From Lasiosphaeris hirsuta (Eukaryota; Ascomycota; Sordariomycetes; Sordariales; Lasiosphaeriaceae), in the NCBI GenBank assembly GCA_030549175.1, contig JAUKUA010000001.1:5270001-5334000 (forward strand): 64,000 bases of DNA, written 5' to 3'. The notes beneath the pieces are model-generated. The model was not told where the DNA came from, made no database searches, and saw only the letters and a list, made by a program, of their open reading frames with translations. Below are positions 57,506 through 64,000 of the stretch, piece after piece. Position 1 is the stretch's first letter. Every line of letters starts with the position of its first letter. The translations under genes were made by a program, and so were the position numbers.

Positions 57506-59355
57506 ATGAAGCTCATGATGAAAGTTGTTGGTGAGCCTCCCTGACGAAGTCGCTCGGAATTAGCAACCCAACTAACTGCCACCAAGATGTCGGGCTATCA
57601 CTCTCAATACCAGCTCTTATACTTCTGCATCTCATTCTCGCCCCCTACACCAAAGTCGAAGAATCGTTCAACATCCAGGCCACACACGATGTTCTTGTCT
57701 ACGGGACGCCAACGAGCAACGTCAACCGCAAGCTCTCCAGCTCCTATGACCATTTCTCATTCCCAGGCGCTGTCCCAAGGACCTTTGTAGGCCCGATTAT
57801 GCTCGCTGGATTCGCTCAGCCTGTTATCGCACTCGTGGGCTTCCAGCATGCTCAGTTCATCGTCCGAGCTATCCTCGGGCTCTTCAATGCCGCCTGTCTC
57901 CTCACCTTTTCGCACAATCTCAGGCGATCATATGGCGCCGCCACAGCTAGATGGTATCTGCTGCTCCAGGCGAGCCAGTTCCACGTCATTTACTACGCCT
58001 CTAGGACTCTGCCTAACATGTTTGCATTTGGACTGAGTGGGTTATCCTGTCTTTGAGCAGGCACGTATGTCGGTCAAGGCTCACATGGCAATAGCAACAT
58101 TGGCCTTCTCTCTTCTTTTACCAAGTCATGATAGAAAAGCGATACTACCCCGACAACGGTTAGCCATCACCATGTTTGTCTTTGCGGCTGTTGTGTTCCG
58201 CTCCGAGGTCGCCCTCCTGCTCGCTACAACTATCCTCCATCTCCTAATAATACCCGCGAGCTCCCTCGAGCGTATTCTCGTTCCACTCAACATCGCCTCT
58301 GTCGTTGCCCTTTCCATATCAGTCCCTGTCGATAGCTACTTTTGGCAAAAACCCCTTTGGCCTGAACTTTGGGGCTTTTACTATAATGCTATCCTCGGCT
58401 CCTCGTCTAACTGGGGAGTCTCACCCTGGCACTACTACCTAACGGCCCTCCCTCGCCTGCTGATCAATCCCCTCGCATCCGCCCTCATTCCTTTCTCTCT
58501 TCAACATCCAGCTCTTGCGCCCGCCGCTCGCCGACTCGCCATACCATCGCTCCTCTTCGTCACCATCTACTCCCTCCAACCCCACAAAGAGGCCCGTTTC
58601 ATATTCTACGTCATCCCGCCCCTGACCGCAGCAGCTGCCCTCGGCGCCAACTTCCTCTTCAACCGCCGCTCCAAAAACATTAGCGCGGGCCTCCTCGCGC
58701 TAGCACTGGTCGCCTCGATCGCCCTCTCATTCGTCACTAGCACCGCCATGTTGTTGGTGTCATCGCTCAACTACCCCGGCGGCGAGGCCCTCACCCACCT
58801 CCGCTACATTGTCCAGGCCGATGTCGGCCCCTCATCATCTGTGGTCCCCGTGCATGCCGATATCCTCTCCTGTATGACGGGTGTTACATTATTTGGGGCC
58901 GCGACGGGGTTCGAGACGCCGTATCCGCGCAGTGCTGAGCAGGCGCAGGGACGGGGGAAAACCCTAGTTGGCGAGCAGCACGGCGGCGCAGCTGGGGGTA
59001 TTTCGTTGCTGCTAGACAAGACCGAGGAGGAAGACGTGTTAGCGCAGGCCGATTTTTGGAGGCGTTTCGACTACGTCCTGATGGAGGACCCGAGCAAGGT
59101 CAAGGGGGGGGCAAGTGGGAGACGGTAGGGGTTGTGATGGGATTTGGGGGGGTGGAGGTTTTGAAGGGGCCGGACGCAGTGGTGGAAAGGGGGAAGACAC
59201 CGGTCGTTGGGAGGGCAGTCCTGGTGGCTGAGGTGAAACTGCGTGTGAGGGCTGCGACAGGTGGAATATGGGTTGGGCCACGGATGGTGCCAAGGGTGTA
59301 TATCTTGAGAAGGGTTAAAGAGGGTAAAAATGGGAGACAAATTGTTGATGCGTGA
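57506..59355 (+). CDS. ALG12: Alg12 alpha-1,6-mannosyltransferase (one frameshift as read)
   Basis: Exons 57506-57530, 57587-58036 and 58095-59355. The 8-codon first exon (M-K-L-M-M-K-V-V) joins in phase 1 to D-V-G-L-S-L-S-I-P-A-L. The enzyme adds an alpha-1,6-mannose to the dolichol-linked oligosaccharide in the ER lumen for N-glycosylation. GT22 signatures are visible: P-Y-T-K-V-E-E-S-F-N-I-Q-A-T-H-D, H-F-S-F-P-G-A-V-P-R-T-F, Y-Y-A-S-R-T-L-P-N-M, V-F-R-S-E and Q-P-H-K-E-A-R-F, with many membrane segments. At the G8 run 59104-59111 the frame runs to an early stop (59126-59128), but the next frame continues with the expected C-terminus (K-W-E-T-V-G-V-V, then P-R-V-Y-I-L-R-R-V) to 59355. One added G gives 578 residues, the usual size. 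A loss of one G in the assembly is the simplest reading. Confidence 0.92.
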
Positions 59356-61502
59356 TAGCTAAGCAATCTATATGTTGTTTAGGGAGAGCGGTTTCGAGCC
59401 TGATAGATAAAAAAACCCTACTGTTTGACTTCCTTTGCAGTCGCTTATTTCTGAAGGTACTGAAGATAACTATTTTGGCTAGCCTTCGTCTTTCCATTTG
59501 TATTTTCGCATTGTTCGAGCCCAATCAACTAGCTCGAACCCAGACCTGTAAACGCTTATGGATCTCTGCCGCCAGGTACCACGTTATTGAACAAGCCATG
59601 ACTGTATCGTATCACAGCTTGTGATAGATACTGTGGCAAAGGCTCATGTCCCCTCTGGACCGTCTTCGTAATTACCCAAGCATCTACACACAAGACACAG
59701 GGCCAAGACGGACGGAATAGCAGGGCCCATATGATTTATTGTTCTCAAAGCTGTACATTTTCATGTTGTCATCATTTATCCCCTTTGCTTGCGGCTTTCC
59801 ATTTTCCATCGCCTATCCTCCATTATTTTCACTTTCCGTTTCCCAAGCACATTCATCACTCTCTTCACAACATCACATCACTCCACCCTCTTGGCATTCA
59901 TCTCGTCCTAATAAGTTGGTTGTATAAGCACAAAGTCGAAAAGCGTATTCCTCACGATGAAGCTCTCTCAGTACGTAGGGCACATGCCCGGTTCCAATCA
60001 TCGCTGACCAGCATCTCCCAGGGCCTGACGTTAGTTCAAAGTCTGTTCCCTTTTTTATTTTTCTTGCTTTCCTGAGCGTGTCGAGCAAGTGAAATGGATC
60101 GTACTAGCCAGCCAGTCCCCTATCAACACACAAAACCATAGGCAAGAATCCATAGCGTGCAGCTTCCCCGGCTTTACATGCCTCCTCATAGCTACACCCC
60201 TGACAGCCTCAACTTCTTCCCATCGTCATACCCCCAACCATCCCTTGCGCCAAATCAAACCTCCTGATGGACGGAAGAAAAAAAAAAGAACCGCTCGAAT
60301 CCAGAGGCCGTCAAAACCCAAACCAACCCGCCCTCCTTTCGCCCACCGTCCTAAACCAGACAGGTCGAAATATGCTTGATTAATCGACCCCTCGAGCTCA
60401 CTGACAACACCCATTTGCTCGCCAGGTAGACACGCAAGTGCACCAAACATACAAAAGAAAAAGAAAAAGAAAAAGAAAAAGAAACAGAACAAGAACAAGA
60501 ACAAAAGCAGAGCGAAGAAGTGCGATTGAGGTCTGCCTGGGCGGGGAGATGAGGTTGGTCGACCAACAGCGATTCCGTGCGCGCAAATGTAGCGGTCAAA
60601 AACCAAACCGAAGACAAATAAACAGACAACCACTCTCTCCCTTCGCTTCCCCAAGGAAGGCCCTCTTCGCGAGGAATCATAAAGTAATTACATTCAGAAT
60701 GAGGGGTTTGAAGGGGAGAGGTAGGAGGCGGAGATCATCGGACCAAACTCCCCGTCATTCCACCTTGATGATGTATGACGCCTAGGACTACCCGACCTCA
60801 CCTTAACCTGTTGACTGTCCCCCTCTCATCGTCTCTTCTCACGATCATGTCCTTGGCGTAAAGCATCGACGGGAGAAAGAGACTGAGCGAGATGGACATA
60901 TAAAAAGATTTCTTTTTGTTATCCCCATATCAATGGCGAACTGAAAAACAAAAACGTATTGTCGATGGCTGGCCTGGTTCCATTGCGGTAAAAGGCGGCG
61001 GAGGGAACCCTGTAGCACCATAGTCTTCCCACGCCCGCAGAACTCGCATCTGATATAGTTCAGCTTAGCTTCTTCGTTATCCCCCTTCGCCTTCCATCCC
61101 TCCTCCGTAGTATAACCGACAAAAGAACAGCCAAGACTTATAAGCCTGGTCCCTTTTCTGCTTCGTAAGCTCCTTTCCATCCTGCTTTGTTTTGTCATCT
61201 GGTCTTTTTGAATCAAAACCACGCACGCTCCTCATTCGATCTTAAAACTCTCTCTGGCTTCCCCCCTCACGTCCTACCCAGAAACTGTTCCAAGTTCGGA
61301 CCACAAGACATCAGGGCGTTTCATTCTCAAAGCGGAGCCCCGTCTCCATCTTCCTCTAAGCGACCCGGACCGCTAAGCCGAGAGGGGTGTGCGTCACAGC
61401 GATTTAAGCCACGTACGACACCTTCTTAGTCTTAGGATTGAGCACCGGGACAGGGGCGAGTATCGGCTTTGATTGAGCACCTCCTCCTAACCTGGCCAAG
61501 CT
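59356..61502. other. Convergent intergenic region ALG12 / BAH-PHD gene
   Basis: 2.1 kb without a supported gene. It contains an AAAAAG microsatellite followed by AAGAAC units (60453-60506). The final part is presumably 3' UTR of the BAH-PHD gene. Confidence 0.6.
60453..60506 (+). repeat. AAAAAG / AAGAAC microsatellite
   Basis: About five AAAAAG hexamers followed by three AAGAAC-like units. The run of Lys/Phe codons in overlapping frames is an effect of the repeat. Confidence 0.85.
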
Positions 61503-63122
61503 CTAATTGACCTGGTTTCCGCAAACGAGACACTTCACCGGCTCCGTCCAGGTCTTGTCGCCACCAACAATGCCTTCCCGCAGGTCCTTGAACTCCAGCA
61601 GGGGTGGTCCTGACTCCATCATCTTGAGGTTCACTTCGAACAAGCTATCCCAGGACTTCGAGCTATCGCCGTTTGTTTCGCCCAGCTTCTTTCTTGGCCT
61701 GCCAACCTTCCGGTTTGCTGCTGTTGATGCTTTGGCGGAGACCTTAGATGGGGTGTCTGATTCGGATTTCGGCTGCGGTTCGACGGACGGCTCTGCAATG
61801 GAATCCTCGGGCGCGCCTGGTGCATCTTCGTCTTCAGATTGCTTCACCTCGACGTTATCCTTCGTATTGACATGCACCGCATCCGACTCGCCATCCGCCT
61901 TGACATCGATCGAGTGTTGCGCTGAAACGGCTGCGCCTGTTTCGGTTGGACTCAAGGGACGCTTCGCCTCGTCCTCGTTCTTTGCGTCCTTGGCCGAATC
62001 CGGGCTGCGGTGCGGCTTGTCTGTGCCCAGTTGCTCGTACGTTACTTTGAGTGCCTCGTCCTTGATGCACTGCTCATGCATCCACTTTTTGCACGTATCC
62101 GTGGTGCAGCCAACTAGCAGGTTGTCGGGGTGTGCGGGGGTGTTGCAGCTACACACGAGTTCGACCGTCTACCAAGGACCCGGGTTAGTATGGGAATGGG
62201 AAGGTAAATCCCCAGAGGTGTTTCAAGACATACCGACAGCTCATATGTTCGAACGTCAAAGGCCTGTCGCCAATAGAGTGCTTGCTGTATCTCATCGTCG
62301 TTCTCCTCGTACCACTGCTTTACCACTGCCGGCGAGGTGACGCTCACCACATTAATAATGTCCACTAGGTGCGGTCAGCCGAGGTCAGTTATATGCTTGT
62401 GATGAAGAGAGGCGCATTGCCCAGGTCAGCTGCTTACTATGATTCGAGGCAATCAGCTCGTTGATACCATGGTAGGGTTGGCGCCCTTGGACCATCTTCT
62501 TGCCGTCATGGGTACCCTGGGGCAGCTCGTCCGGCCAGTACATCCAATAGACTCGAGCGTAGACGTGGTGTTCGTCGCTTGCACGAATCTCGAGAATGCG
62601 GGCAACCCAGTCATCGTCAGACTTCTTCCTAGGCTGCATCGGCTCGTGGTTGGATGCACCCTTTTGCCTCTCAATGCTCGAGTCGTTCGCAACATAGATG
62701 AATCCTTCGCTAAAGTACTTTACACCATTGACTGTTGGTGGCATAGGCGCAGGTTAGCTTCCCCCCTTTATGTCGCATCCGCATACACCTGGGCGACAGC
62801 GGGGAATGGGGATTCCAAGGGCTTTGCACTTACGAACGAAGCTGTTGTATCGCGTCATGTCGGTCCACTTCTTTGCCGGATCGACCTGGTAGTGGATGTC
62901 CATTGTCTCGTGGGATTTGAATTTTCCGCTGGGCGCGAAGGGCGACATCTGGAGGTTGACGCGCCGATCTGCTTCATCATCCTCGCCGCCATCAGTGCGC
63001 CGGCGCTTCTTCTTCTTCTGCTCCTTGTCCTTGGGGTCGACGAGCTTGATGGAAAATGGGCACTCGGCGCGGTTGTCTTCGCTGGTGGCCTCAACCCTCG
63101 GTCTCTTTCGCGCAGATGCCAT
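61503..63122 (-). CDS. epr-1: BAH-PHD chromatin reader, EPR-1-like
   Basis: Exons 63122-62834, 62731-62438, 62364-62234 and 62168-61503 (GT-AG; phases 1, 1, 0) give 459 residues. The Lys-rich N-terminus (K-K-K-K-R-R-R) looks like a nuclear signal. A BAH domain spans roughly 95-238 (G-F-I-Y-V-A-N-D; W-V-A-R-I-L-E-I; Y-W-M-Y-W-P-D-E-L-P). A PHD-type zinc site follows: C244, C246, C259, C264, H269, C272, then C-L-V-C at 451-454 after an acidic, disordered ~175-residue insert with an AT-hook-like G-R-P-R-K (394-398). In Neurospora, EPR-1 binds H3K27me3 through its BAH domain and effects Polycomb silencing; the same role is inferred here from domain order. Confidence 0.87.
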
Positions 63123-64000
63123 GGCTGCGGCTGTGTCGCGTCGGGGCGCGAGGTGGAATGCGCGGCGGCAATGCGAGGCGGCAATGCGAGGCGGGGAAGT
63201 AAAATGAAATCAATCGGTGACCGTATCGTGCGAGCGTGCCTGCCAAAGACGGTCGAGCGGGGGGTTTGGGGTGTCGCGATGGATGCGTTGTGTTTTGCGC
63301 AACGGCAGTTTCGTTGGGGAGGGACTGTGTGGTTGATGGTTGATGGCTCGAACCGCGATGTGTGATGTGGTGATGGACTGTCGGTGCGTGCAGTGGGTGC
63401 TGCTCTGCGTTGCAGTGCGGTGGCTGGGGAATGGACAACGAGATGCGGAAGCTGGCTCGCTGCAGCAGCGATGGACTGGGCGGCCCGACCGGGGCTCTCG
63501 GTTCGGTCTCAAGGCTGAAAAAGACAGTCGCGGCTTACTAGAGAATCCCCCGAGCAAGTGTTGACCGGATGAGGGATGCTCGGGTGTCAATGGGCGATGA
63601 GAGAGTTATTGTCGCAAAGAGACTCGAAGTTGACAGCGATCAAAATTTCCGAGAATCGCGTCCGCCACCGGGGGCTGCCAGAAAACCAAGGAGAAAAATA
63701 ACAAGGCCCCCAGCCACGTGATTTTCTCCGCTCTCCAACACAAGCCCACCCACCACAAGTAGCTTCCAACCCTGCAAAAAAAGTCAAGCTCGGCCTGATG
63801 AGGAGATCCTTGCGCATGACAGTGGCCACAGCTCGAAATGGTGTGGCTGGACTGGCATTTTCCACATGCCCACATAGGTTGCACTCTCCTCCACTAGTTA
63901 CACCCACCCACTCAGGCACTCGTAAACTCGTAAATGCCGTGATCCAGGTACCTTCCACCCTGGCCTCTCAATTGTCCCGTCTTATTTGCTCTCATTTCTG
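63123..64000. other. Promoter side of BAH-PHD gene to right edge
   Basis: No supported gene. Frames at 63587-63958 and 63606-63884 (minus) overlap each other in different frames and lack a convincing start. The first ~450 bp are GC-rich leader sequence. Confidence 0.5.

Noticed and set aside
60226..60680. Phe/Leu-rich frames that look like membrane proteins
   Set aside because: They are produced by the AAAAAG repeat read on the opposite strand.
63606..63958. Minus-strand frames with C-G-K-C...C-G-H-C
   Set aside because: Two C-x-x-C pairs resemble a zinc ribbon, but start, splice partners and the upstream part are missing or outside the window.
1..64000. CRISPR arrays, prophage, bacterial operons or rRNA genes
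   Set aside because: The sequence is intron-rich fungal DNA; no regularly spaced repeats or rRNA stretches were seen.

Overview
The window looks like nuclear DNA of a filamentous ascomycete, most likely a Sordariomycete. Genes are split by short introns (about 45-90 nt, mostly GT-AG, often with a CTAAC/CTAAT-like branch point). Proteins include fungal hallmarks: the Msb1/Mug8 morphogenesis protein, a BAH-PHD chromatin reader resembling Neurospora EPR-1, a UIM-bearing sterol-glucosyltransferase-like enzyme and a GH3 beta-glucosidase with PA14 insert. No operons, CRISPR arrays, rRNA genes or convincing tRNA genes were found.

Left part (1-24 kb): a mitochondrially targeted protein runs off the left edge (minus). 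After 3.6 kb without a supported gene come a 7-exon intracellular-type GH3 beta-glucosidase (plus) and a 3.5 kb decayed island (7.2-10.4 kb). The island has two broken genes (a conserved fungal protein with in-frame stops; a fungal HNH-nuclease-family gene with two frameshifts) and three copies of a ~34-bp motif, two followed by telomere-like TTAACCCTAACCC. Then, all plus: a Cdc1/Ted1-like GPI-remodelling phosphoesterase, uracil-DNA glycosylase, and, after 4.5 kb without a supported gene, MSB1.

Middle (24-47 kb), all minus: an Mtm1/SLC25A39-like mitochondrial carrier, a 1204-residue low-complexity protein with a C-terminal Cys cluster, a PAF-acetylhydrolase-family lipase, an NmrA/EasG-like reductase that is broken as read, a 1321-residue protein joining a sterol-glucosyltransferase-like domain, a Vps13/Atg2-C-terminus-like segment and about seven UIM-like helices, and the mitochondrial phosphate carrier.

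Right part (47-64 kb): a small CBS-domain protein (plus), a lipocalin-sized conserved protein (minus), an extended SDR (minus), a candidate small Cys-rich gene (minus), F-actin capping protein beta (minus) divergent from ALG12 (plus), and the BAH-PHD reader (minus). Genes mostly serve unrelated housekeeping roles; membrane, lipid and mitochondrial functions recur, but I see no gene cluster with a shared pathway.

A notable window-wide pattern is that every frame break I could localise (HNH x2, NmrA x2, the small Cys-rich gene, ALG12) is repaired by one added base, mostly at or near homopolymers. That is as compatible with systematic undercalls in the assembly as with pseudogenisation. I do not see a clear new multi-gene system; the most unusual single item is the glucosyltransferase/UIM protein.
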